A stretch of DNA of 64,000 nt. Source: an uncultured Burkholderiales bacterium (GTDB lineage: Bacteria > Pseudomonadota > Gammaproteobacteria > Burkholderiales > Burkholderiaceae_C). Both the position numbers and the translations under genes were made by a program. The notes under the pieces are model-generated. The model made no database searches. It was not told where the DNA came from and saw only the letters and a list, made by a program, of their open reading frames with translations. Of the stretch, positions 26,711 through 36,700 are shown piece by piece. Location of the stretch: NCBI GenBank assembly GCA_937873395.1, contig CALMYH010000043.1:1-64000 (forward strand), written 5' to 3'. Position 1 is the stretch's first letter. Every line of letters begins with the position of its first letter.

Positions 26711-27676
26711 ATGACTGCAGAGGTCACAGGCGCCGTCATCATCGGCCGCAACGAGGGCGAGCGCCTGCGGGCCTGTCTGGCTTCGCTCCTGCCAGGCATG
26801 AGCGCCGTGGTCTATGTCGATTCGGGCTCCACCGACGGATCGGTCGCCTTGGCACGGGCCATGGGGGCCGAGGTGCTGGCGCTGGACATGTCGCAGCCCT
26901 TCACCGCCGCCCGGGCCCGGAACGCCGGCTTTCGGCGCCTGCAGGCCCTGCATCGCGGCCTTTGCTTTGTGCAGTTCGTGGACGGCGATTGCGAAGTGGT
27001 CGAGGGCTGGCTGGAGGCCGGTGTGCAATACCTTGAGAGTCACCCAGACTGCGCGGTGGTCTGTGGTCGCCGCCGCGAGCGCTTCCCCGAGCGCTCCATC
27101 TTCAACCGCATGTGCGACCTGGAATGGGACACTCCGGTGGGCGACGCCTTGAGCTGCGGCGGCGATGCTCTGTTCAGGATCGAGGCGATGGTGCAAACGG
27201 GCGGCTACCGGGATGACCTGATCGCGGGCGAAGAACCCGAGCTGTGCCTTCGCTTGCGATGTCAGGGCTGGCGTGTGCACCGGCTGGACCATGAAATGAC
27301 CCGCCACGATGCCGCGATGACACGCTGGACGCAGTGGTGGCAACGGGCGGTGCGCAGCGGCCATGCGTTTGCCGAAGGCACATGGTTGCACGGCGCTTCG
27401 CCGGAGCGCCACTGGGTGCGCGAAACGATGCGTGCCGTCGCATGGGGGCTGCTGCTGCCGTTGGGCATCGGGGCGCTTGCCCTGTTCGTGGACCCCCGTT
27501 CCGGCTGGCTCGCATTGATCTACCCGGCACAATGGCTGCGCTTGAGCATTCGCGACCGCTCGGCGGCCATGGCCTTCTTCACCCTGGCGGGCAAGTTCGC
27601 GGAAGCCCAGGGCGTGTTGAAGTTCTGCTTGAACAGGCTGCTCGGTCGAAGCGGGCGGCTCATCGAATACAAGTAG
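26711..27676 (+). CDS. family 2 glycosyltransferase with C-terminal membrane helices
   Basis: 321 residues. The GT-A core starts GAVIIGRNEGERLRACLASLL, with VYVDSGSTDGS at about residue 38 and a metal-binding VDGDCEVV. The later ALSCGGDALFRIEAM and AGEEPELCLRLRCQGW contain the acceptor-side ED/E motif. Two hydrophobic helices lie near residues 235-275. The start ATG at 26711 begins the fold; the frame is open upstream without homologous sequence. It opens a rightward operon with an unknown membrane protein and a GT4 enzyme. The sugar is unknown. Confidence 0.87.
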   Translation: MTAEVTGAVIIGRNEGERLRACLASLLPGMSAVVYVDSGSTDGSVALARAMGAEVLALDMSQPFTAARARNAGFRRLQALHRGLCFVQFVDGDCEVVEGWLEAGVQYLESHPDCAVVCGRRRERFPERSIFNRMCDLEWDTPVGDALSCGGDALFRIEAMVQTGGYRDDLIAGEEPELCLRLRCQGWRVHRLDHEMTRHDAAMTRWTQWWQRAVRSGHAFAEGTWLHGASPERHWVRETMRAVAWGLLLPLGIGALALFVDPRSGWLALIYPAQWLRLSIRDRSAAMAFFTLAGKFAEAQGVLKFCLNRLLGRSGRLIEYK

Positions 27677-27699
27677 CAGATGGATGGGGAAATGACTTC

Positions 27700-28269
27700 A
27701 TGAACGACGGCTGGATCGGCAGCTGGTCACCGGGCATTGGCGACTCCACGCTGGGCGGCTGGCTGACGGTGGCCCTGTATGCCTGGGCGGCGTGGCTGTC
27801 GTTTCGCTTGCTCCAGCGAGAACGCGGTCAGCGCATCGTGCTGAGCGTTAACGAAAGGACGGTCTGGCGCCTGATGATGGCGGGCATGATCGCGCTGGGC
27901 ATCAACAAGCAGCTGGACCTGCAGTCGGCCATGACCGAAATCGGACGCATCCTGTCGATGGAACAAGGCTGGTATGGCAACCGTCGCCAGATTCAGGAAG
28001 CATTCATCTTCGCGGTACCGATCGTGGGACTGACGGCACTGGCGGCCATGGCCGTGCTGGTCTGGAAGGCACCTGCAGCCACCCTGTGGGCCTGCGCCGG
28101 CGCCGCCGTCCTGCTGGTTTTCATCGCCATCCGCGCGACGTCTTTTCACCGCGTCGACGAGATGCTCGGCTGGCGCTTGGCCGGTTTGCCGCTGAACTGG
28201 GTGCTCGAGATGGGCTCCCTGCTGGTCATTGGCTGGGGGGCGCGCAGAAGGGCCAGGGTGCGCGCATGA
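27700..28269 (+). CDS. multi-spanning membrane protein of unknown function in a glycosyltransferase operon
   Basis: 189 residues with about four hydrophobic segments (near 15-35, 45-65, 100-120, 125-145) and a final one before the basic tail ARRRARVRA. A conserved-looking polar loop, INKQLDLQSAMTEIGRILS with GWYGNRRQ, lies between helices two and three. I recognise no named family, although similar small membrane proteins occur beside exopolysaccharide glycosyltransferases. GGGGA stands ten bases before the ATG, and the stop overlaps the next start (ATGA at 28266), so it is co-translated with the GT4 enzyme. A role in membrane anchoring or in lipid-linked intermediate handling is only a guess. 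Confidence 0.72.
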   Translation: MNDGWIGSWSPGIGDSTLGGWLTVALYAWAAWLSFRLLQRERGQRIVLSVNERTVWRLMMAGMIALGINKQLDLQSAMTEIGRILSMEQGWYGNRRQIQEAFIFAVPIVGLTALAAMAVLVWKAPAATLWACAGAAVLLVFIAIRATSFHRVDEMLGWRLAGLPLNWVLEMGSLLVIGWGARRRARVRA

Positions 28270-29471
28270 GGGTCGCCTATTTCATCAATCAGTACCCAAA
28301 AGTCAGTCACAGCTTCATCCGGCGCGAAATCCTGGCGCTCGAACGGCAGGGTCTGGAGGTCGAGCGAATCGCCCTGCGCGGCTGGCAGGACCCCGTCGTC
28401 GATGTCGAAGACAAGGCCGAGCAGACACGAACGTTCCACGTGCTCAGGCAAGGCCTGATCGGCCTGGCCAGCGCGATGATCGGTCAGGCGGTCAGGACGC
28501 CCGTGGCCTTCATGCGTGCACTCGGCCAGGCCTGGCGGATGAGCCGGGGTTCCGATCGGCCATTGATCTACCACCTGGCCTATCTGGCCGAAGCCTGCCA
28601 GGTGCTGGCTCATCTGCGGCACCGTCCGGTGCGTCACATTCATGCCCACTTCGGCACCAACTCAGCCGAGGTGGTCCTGCTGGCCCGCACCCTGGGCGGC
28701 CCACCCTACTCCTTCACCGCCCACGGGCCGGAAGAGTTCGATCGCCCAGAGGCTCTGCACCTGCGGGAAAAGATCGAGAAGGCCGCCTTCGTGGTGGCTA
28801 TCAGCTCCTTCGGGCGCAGCCAGCTGTACCGCTGGGTAGGGCATGAGCACTGGCCCCGCATTCATGTGATTCACTGCGGCCTGGACAAAGGCTTTCACGA
28901 GGACGCCGAGGCGGTGCCCCTGCCCGACCGGCACCGCCTCGTCTGTGTGGGTCGTCTTTGCGAACAGAAAGGGCAGCTCATCCTGCTCGAAGCCGTTCGC
29001 CAGATCCGAGACCGGGGCATCGACTTTGAACTGGTGCTGGCGGGCGATGGCGAGATGCGGGCCGAGGTCGAGCAGCTGATCGAACAACACCGTCTGCAGG
29101 ACATGGTCCGCATCACCGGCTGGATCGACAGCGAGCAGGTGCGGCAAGAGCTGCAGGCCGCCCGTGCCATGGTGTTGCCCAGCTTTGCCGAAGGCCTGCC
29201 GGTGGTCATCATGGAAGCCATGGCGCTGGAGCGTCCGGTGGTCAGCACGACCGTGGCCGGCATACCGGAACTGGTGCGTCAGGGCGTGGACGGATGGTTG
29301 GTCGCGCCCGGCGACGCGGACGCCCTGACCGATGCCTTGGTGCAGGTACTGAACGCCGACGCCGAGGCACTGCGGGCGATGGGGCGCGAGGGACGCCGGC
29401 GTGTGACGGCGCGACACGATGTTGACTTAGAGGCCACAAAGCTCCATTTGCTCATAGCTGGTCGAACCTGA
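28266..29471 (+). CDS. family 4 (GT-B) glycosyltransferase
   Basis: 401 residues. The start MRVAYFINQYPKVSHSFIRREI is characteristic of exopolysaccharide GT4 enzymes acting on lipid-linked oligosaccharides. Later features are HIHAHFGTNSAEV, FTAHGPEEFD, VCVGRLCEQKGQLILLEA, LVLAGDGEMRAEVE and the donor motif PSFAEGLPVVIMEAMALERPVV followed by AGIPELVRQGVDGWLV. The E-x7-E pattern is intact. It is translationally coupled to the preceding membrane protein. It is the last gene of this three-gene group before a gap of about 245 bases and the ExeA-type ATPase. Confidence 0.9.
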   Translation: MRVAYFINQYPKVSHSFIRREILALERQGLEVERIALRGWQDPVVDVEDKAEQTRTFHVLRQGLIGLASAMIGQAVRTPVAFMRALGQAWRMSRGSDRPLIYHLAYLAEACQVLAHLRHRPVRHIHAHFGTNSAEVVLLARTLGGPPYSFTAHGPEEFDRPEALHLREKIEKAAFVVAISSFGRSQLYRWVGHEHWPRIHVIHCGLDKGFHEDAEAVPLPDRHRLVCVGRLCEQKGQLILLEAVRQIRDRGIDFELVLAGDGEMRAEVEQLIEQHRLQDMVRITGWIDSEQVRQELQAARAMVLPSFAEGLPVVIMEAMALERPVVSTTVAGIPELVRQGVDGWLVAPGDADALTDALVQVLNADAEALRAMGREGRRRVTARHDVDLEATKLHLLIAGRT

Positions 29472-29716
29472 AACATCTACAAAAACCGCACACGAACCCG
29501 CAGCGCCTGGCAGGCCATCAGCTTTTATGACATGGCAGCTGGATGAGTAATTGTCTGATGCGGTTTGCTCGATGAGCGTCCAGTAGTCCCGCTACGTCGT
29601 ACACCTCATGGCATTGGATAATGAACGTGCCTGACTGGAACGCGTGGTTGTTTTTTGGCAAGACTGCAGAAATTCAACGTGGCGTCGACCCTTTGGTTCT
29701 TACCGCGTATTCCACC

Positions 29717-30631
29717 ATGTACGAAGCTTTCTACGGCCTGAAGGAAAAACCCTTCTCCATCCAGCCGGACCCGGACTTTCTCTACATGGGCAAGCGGCAT
29801 TCGCTCGCCTACACCATGCTGCAGTACGCGCTGCAGAACCGCGCCGGCTTCACCGTCATCTGCGGCGAGATCGGGTGCGGCAAGACGACGCTGATCCGTC
29901 GGCTGCTCAACGAGCTGGGTGAAGGCGTCTCGGTCGGGCTGGTGACCAACACCCACCCCGATCTGGCCGACCTGACCGAGTGGATCATGCTGGCCTTCGG
30001 CCTGCCCTACGACCGGCTGACGCCGGTGGCGCGCTACGACGCCTTCCAGCGCTTCCTCATCAACGAGTACGGGCAGGGGCGACGGGTGGTGCTGATCGTC
30101 GACGAAGCCCAGAACCTGAGCGCACCGGCCATGGAGTCGCTGCGCATGCTCTCCAACATCAACGCCGACAAGGACCAGCTGCTGCAGATCATCCTGGTCG
30201 GCCAGCCGCAGCTGCGCGACCTGCTCAAGCGCCCCGAACTGCAGCAGTTTGCCCAGCGCGTCGCGGCCGACTTCTTCATTCCTCCGCTCAATTCGGTCGA
30301 AGTGGGCGATTACATCGAACACCGCCTGAAGGTGGCGGGCCGGGATCGCCAGCTGTTCACGCCGCTGGCCACCGCCAAGATCGCCAAGGCGGCCGGCGGC
30401 ATCCCGCGCAGCATCAACATCCTGTGTGACATGGCCCTGGTCTACGGCTTTGCGGCCGAGGCGCGCCTGATCGACGTGCACATCATCGACGAGGTGCTGC
30501 GCGACCGCAGCCACTACGGCGTGCTGGGCGACGTGAACTTCCACAGCAGCCAGCCGGCCGATCTGCGCTTGGTTGAAAGCTCTTCCGCCAGCGCGCGGCT
30601 CATGGACAACACACCTCCCCCAAAAGCGTGA
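29717..30631 (+). CDS. ExeA/GspA-type AAA ATPase
   Basis: 304 residues. It starts MYEAFYGLKEKPFSIQPDPDFLY, the signature of the ExeA-like ATPases of type II secretion and of exosortase/PEP-CTERM exopolysaccharide loci. Walker A is GEIGCGKTT at about residues 52-60, and Walker B is VVLIVDEAQNLS at about 125-136. A sensor-like LVGQPQLRDLL and arginine-rich GIPRSINILCDMAL follow. The ATG at 29717 is chosen because MYEAFYG is the family start. No exosortase or PEP-CTERM protein is visible in the window. The partner is unknown; it stands directly upstream of the PKS gene. Confidence 0.88.
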   Translation: MYEAFYGLKEKPFSIQPDPDFLYMGKRHSLAYTMLQYALQNRAGFTVICGEIGCGKTTLIRRLLNELGEGVSVGLVTNTHPDLADLTEWIMLAFGLPYDRLTPVARYDAFQRFLINEYGQGRRVVLIVDEAQNLSAPAMESLRMLSNINADKDQLLQIILVGQPQLRDLLKRPELQQFAQRVAADFFIPPLNSVEVGDYIEHRLKVAGRDRQLFTPLATAKIAKAAGGIPRSINILCDMALVYGFAAEARLIDVHIIDEVLRDRSHYGVLGDVNFHSSQPADLRLVESSSASARLMDNTPPPKA

Positions 30632-30721
30632 TGTAACTCGCACCTCGGTTACAAAATGTTGAGCAATAATGGTTAACCCGGGGGAGGAAGAAGTGCCCGG
30701 GATCCTTCGTCAGAGGCCCGC

Positions 30722-33700
30722 GTGACCACGCCCAGTTCATCCAGCAACGACATCGCCATCGTCGGCATGGCGGCTCACCTGCCGGGCGCCGCCAACCCGC
30801 AAGCCTACTGGGCCAATCTGCGCGCCGGCATCGAGTCGATCCGCCGTCTGAGCGAAGCCGAGCTGCTGGCCAACGGCGAAAACCCCGACCGCATGCGGCA
30901 CCGCAACTACGTGCCCGCGGCTGCCGTGCTCGATGGCTTCGAGCAGTTCGATGCCGACTTCTTCGGCTTCAGCCCCAAGGAAGCGGCCATCATGGACCCG
31001 CAGCACCGCCAGTTCCTGGAGGTGGCCTGGGAGGCGCTGGAGAACGCCGGCCATCCGCCCGAGCGTTTCCCCGGCCCGATCGCCGTCTATGCCGGCTGCG
31101 GCATGGGCAGCTACTTCTACTTCAACATCTGCTCCAACCGCGACCTGGTGGCCAGCACCGGCATGTTCCTGCTGCGCCACACCGGCAACGACAAGGACTT
31201 CCTGTCGACCCGGGTCAGCCACGTGTTCGACCTCAAGGGGCCGAGCGTCAACATCCAGACCGCGTGTTCGACCTCGCTGGTGGCGGTGCACCACGCCTGC
31301 CAGTCGCTGCTGCTGGGCGAATGCGACATGGCCCTGGCCGGGGGCGTGACCATCGAGCTGCCGCACGCGCGCGGCTACATCTTCCAGGAGGGCGAGATCC
31401 TCTCGCCCGACGGCCATTGCCATGCCTTCGATCACCGCGCCCAGGGCACGGTCTTCGGCTCGGGCGCTGGCGTGGTGGTCTTGCGCCGTCAGGAGGACGC
31501 GATCCAGGACGGTGACCACATCTGGGCCGTCATCAAGGGCACGGCGGTCAACAACGACGGAGCGGCCAAGGCAGGTTACCTGGCGCCCAGCGTGGACGGC
31601 CAGGCCAAGGCCATCGCTGAGGCGCACGCAGTGGCCGGTGTGCCGGCCGACACCATCGACTATGTCGAATGCCACGGCACCGGTACCTACCTGGGCGACC
31701 CGATCGAGGTGGCGGCGCTGACGCAGGCCTTTGCCGCGTCGACGCAGGACACCGGCTTCTGCCGCATCGGCTCGGTCAAGACCAACATCGGGCACCTGGA
31801 CACCGCGGCCGGCGTCGCCAGCCTGATCAAGGTCTCGCTGGCGCTCAAGCACCGCGAGCTGCCGCCCAGCCTGGGCTACGAGGCGCCGAACCCCGCCATC
31901 GACTTCGACTCCAGCCCCTTCCGCGTCAACGACACGCTGCGCGACTGGGTCTCGCACAAGGGGCCGCGGCGCGCCGGCGTCAACTCGCTGGGCGTGGGTG
32001 GCACCAACGCGCATGCGGTGGTCGAAGAAGCCCCGGAGCGCGCGCCCTCCGATCCGTCGGACTGGCCGTTCCAGCTGCTGGTGGTCTCGGGCCGCTCCAA
32101 GGCCGCACTGGAAGCCAACGCCAGAGCCCTGGCCGCCCACCTGCGGACCCACCCCGAACAGGACCTGGCCGATGTGGCCTGGACACTGAAAGAGGGCCGG
32201 CGTGCGTTCGAGCACCGCCGCGTGCTGGTCGCCGCCAGCCACGCCGAAGCCGCCGACCTGCTGGAGGGCAGCGACACCCGGCGCGTCTTCAACCACCAGC
32301 ACCTGGTCGACGACCCGGAAGTGGTGTTCATGTTCCCGGGCGGTGGCGCGCAGTACGCCGGCATGGCGCGCGAGCTCTACGCCACCGAGCCGGTGTTCCA
32401 GGACTGGATGGATCGCGGGCTGGATGTCCTGCAAAAGCGCATCGACTACGACATCCGCGCGCTCTGGCTGCCCGAGCCGCAGGACCATGCGCAGGCGGTC
32501 GAGCGGCTCAAGCGGCCCTCGGTGCAGCTGCCGCTGATCATGATCGTGGAGTATGCGCTGGCGCAGCTCTGGATGTCCTGGGGCGTCAAGCCCACGGCCC
32601 TGGTCGGCCACAGCATGGGCGAGAACACCGCTGCCTGCCTGGCCGGTGTCCTGTCGTTTGAGGACTGCATCGGCCTGGTGCACCTACGCGGCCAGCTGTT
32701 CGACACGGTGCCTCAGGGCGGCATGCTCAGCGTGCCGCAATCGGCCAGTGCGCTGCAGGCCGAACTCGGCGAAGGCCTGGACATGGCCAGTGTCAACGCG
32801 CCCGATCTGTGTGTGGTCTCGGGTCCGCAGCACCTGCTGGACGCACTGGAGGCTCGCCTGCGCGCGCGCGACATCGAACCGCAGCGCATCCCGATCGACA
32901 TCGCGGCCCACTCGCGCATGCTCGAGCCCATCCTGGGCCGCTTCGAAGCCTACCTGCGCAGCATCCGGCTGAACCCGCCGAAGCTGCCCATCATCTCCAA
33001 CCGCAACGGCGCCACACTCAGCGCGCAACAGGCCACCGACCCGATGTACTGGGTGGGCCACCTGCGCAACACGGTGCACTTTGCCGACTGCATGGCCACG
33101 CTGATGGCAGCCAACCCGCAGCGCGTCTACCTGGAGGTCGGCCCCGGCAAGGCGCTGGGCTCGCTGGCCCAGGCCAACGGCGTGCCGGCCTCGCAGGTCA
33201 TCAATTCGCTGCGCCACCCCGAACACGCGGTGCCCGACGACGTCTGGTTCATGGCCACCCTGGGTCGCCTGTGGGCGAACGGCGTTCCGGTCGACTGGGA
33301 GCCGATCTGGGGCGAGTCGCGCCGCCTGCGTGTGCCGCTGCCCACCTACGCTTTCCAGCGCAAGCCTTATTTCATCCAGCCCGGCGTGGCTGCCGCGCCT
33401 GCGGAAGAGGCGCGGCCTGCGCACATCGACGACATCACCCGCTGGGGCTACCAGCCGCGCTGGCGGCCCCGCACCGCCGACTGCGAGATCGACGTGGCGA
33501 CCGAACTGGGGCAGACCGAGCCCCGTCACTGGCTGGTGTTTGCCGACGAGGTCGGGCTGACCGATGCGGTCACCGCCCGCCTGCGCGAAGCCGGGCACCG
33601 GGTGACGGTGGTTCGGGCCGGTGACCTGTTCGCCCGGGTGGCCGAACACGAATACCTGCTGGCCCCGGAGCGTGGCCGCGAGGGCTACGACGAGCTGGTG

Positions 33701-36700
33701 CGCGAGCTCATGGCCAGCGGCCACCCGCCCCAGGCGGTGTTGCACGGCTGGCTGGTCACGCGCGAACAGCGCTTCCGCCCGGGCAGCAGCTTCTTCCACC
33801 GCAACCTCGAACAGGGCTTCTTCAGCCTGCTGTTCCTGGCGCAGGCGATGGCCGAGGAAAACCTGCCCAAGCCGATGCAGCTGACGGTGCTGAGCACCGG
33901 CGCCGTGCGGGTCAAGGACGAGCCCCTGCCCTACCCCGAAAAAGCCACGGTCGCCGGGCCGGTCAAGGTCGCCCCGCGCGAGCTGCCGGGCCTGAGCTGT
34001 GGCTGGCTGGACCTGCAGCTGCCCGAAGCACCCACCGGCTGGCGCGCCCGCCCGGATCCCGCCGCCCTGCAGGCCCTGGTCGACCCGGTACTCGAAGAGC
34101 TGCTGTCTTCGCCCGGCAACCGCCAGGCGGCCCTGCGCGGCCCGCGCCGGCTCGAACTGGGCTTTGCCCATCTGCCGCTGCCCCCGGCGGCCGACCTGAC
34201 CCCGCTGCCCGAACGGGCGGTGTGCCTGATCACCGGCGGCCTGGGCGGCATTGGCCTGACCGTGGCCGAGCGCCTGGCGCGCGAGAAACAGGCCCGGCTG
34301 GTGCTGCTGGCCCGCAGCCCGCTGCCGGCCCCCGAAACCTGGGACGAGGTGCTGCGCACCCGCAGCCCCGACGACCCCCAGGTGCGCCGCATCCTGGCCG
34401 TGCGCCATTTGCAGTCCCTGGGCAGCGAGGTCACGGTGCTGGCGGCCGATGTCTGCAACGTCAACGACATGCAGGCCGCGGCCCGCCAGGCGCAGGCGCT
34501 GGGTGGCCGCGTCCACCTGGTCGTGCACGCGGCCGGGGTGGTCGACGACGGACCGCTGCTGACCAAGACCTCGGGCCAGGTCGAAGAGGTGTTTGCGCCC
34601 AAGGTGCACGCGGTGCAGATCCTGGACGAGCTGTTCCCCGACGGCAGCATCGACACGCTGGTGCTGTTCTCGTCCACCAGCACGGTCACGGCGCCGGCCG
34701 GCCAGGTCGACTACGTGGCCGCCAACGGGTACCTCAACGCCTACGCGAGTCACCGCGCGGGCGGCAAGACCCGGGTGCTGGCCATCAACTGGGGCGTCTG
34801 GAACGAAGTCGGCATTGCCGCCTCGGCCATGGCCGAACGCCTGGGCGAAAAGCCCCCGGCCCCGCGCCACCCGGCCGGCCAGCCCCTGCTCGACGAGGCC
34901 AGTTTCGACAGCCAGGGGCACCGCCTGTTCAGCAGCACATTGCGCTGCGAGGACCGCTGGATCCTGGACGGCCACCGGACCAAGGCCGGACAGGCCCTGC
35001 TGCCGGGCACCGGCCATCTGGAGCTGGCAGCCGAGGCCTTGCGGGCCAACGGCGAGGTCGGCGGCTTCACCCTCGAAGACCTGTATTTCTTCCGGCCGCT
35101 GGAGGTCGACGACGACCAGGCCCGCCAGTTGCGGGTGCGCCTGGCGCGCAGCGAGGAAGGCTACCGCTACGAAGCCCGCAGCGATTGTCTCGTCGACGGC
35201 CGCACCGGCTTCCAGCTCAACGCCCAAGCCACGCTGCTGCCCGGCCAGCCCCCGGCGGCTGCCGCGCTCGACCTGCAGGCGCTGCTGGCGCGCTGCCCCT
35301 CCCACCGGGAAGAAGACCCGGCCGGCTGGCGCTCGCCCCAGGAATACCACCTGAATTTCGGTCCGCGCTGGCGCGTGGTGCGCTCGGTCGCCTACGGCCA
35401 GGGTGAAGGCTTGGCCCATCTGCAACTGCCCGCCGCCTTCGAAGACGACCTCAAGCAAGGCTGGCTGCTGCACCCGGCCCTGCTGGACCTGGCCACCGGC
35501 TGGGCCATGCGGCTGATCAGTGGCTATGCCCCCGACCACCTCTGGGTGCCGGTGTCCTACCGACGCGTGCGGGTGCACCGCCCCTTGCCGGCCACTGTCT
35601 GGAGCTGGATGCGCAACGCCCAGGACAACCGGTCCGACGCCCCCATGGCCGTGTTCGATGTCACCCTGTGTGATGAACAGGGCCAGGTCTGCCTGGAGGT
35701 CGAGGGCTTCTCGATCCGGCGCCTGGACGCCTCGGGCTTTGCCAGCAGCAGCCAGATCAACCCGCGCGAAGTCGAGTTCGACCCCGCCTCGCACGGGGGC
35801 ACGAGCGAACACAAGCTCTCGCCTGGCGAGGAGCAGCTGCAGTACAACATCTCGCAAGGCATACGGCCCGCCGAAGGCGCCGATGCCTTTGGCCGCGCCC
35901 TGGCCACCGGTTTGCCACAGGTCATCGTCTCGTCGATGGAGCTGGACGCGCTGGTGCGCCAGGCCGGCCAGTCGGTCGCCAGCGAAGGCGGCGACGGCCA
36001 GAAATTCCAGCGTCCCGATCTGGACAGCGAGTACATCGCGCCGCGCAACGACGTCGAACGCACGCTGGTCGGCTTCTGGGAAGAGTTGCTGGGCGTGAAC
36101 CAGGTCGGGGTGCAGGACAGCTTCTTCGACCTCGGTGGCCATTCGCTGATCGCGGTGCGCCTGTTCGCCATGATCAAGAAGGCCTACCGGGTCGAGTTCC
36201 CGATTTCGGTGCTGTTCGAGGCGCCCACCATCGCCCTGTGCGCCGAGATGATCCGCGAGCGCATCGGCGACACGGACAGCGGCGCGGCCGACGCCCCGGC
36301 AGTGCCCAAGGCGGCGCGGCGGCGCTTCACCCACCTGGTGGCCATGCACGACGGCGAGGGTGGTGCGCGCACCCCCTTCTTCCTCGTGGCCGGCATGTTC
36401 GGCAATGTGCTGAACCTGCGTCACCTGGCACGCCTGATCGGCGCCGACCGGCCCTTCTATGGCCTGCAGGCGCGGGGCCTGTACGGCGACCAGCCGCCAC
36501 ACGAGACCTTCGAAGAAGCGGCGGCCGACTGCATCGCCGAGATGCGTCAGGTGCAGCCGCACGGGCCTTACCTGCTGGGCGGATTCTCGGGCGGCGGCAT
36601 CACGGCCTACGAGATTGCGCGCCAACTCGAAGCGGCCGGTGAACGGGTCGATCTGCTGGTCCTGCTGGACACGCCGCTGCCCATGCGCCCGCCGCTCAGC

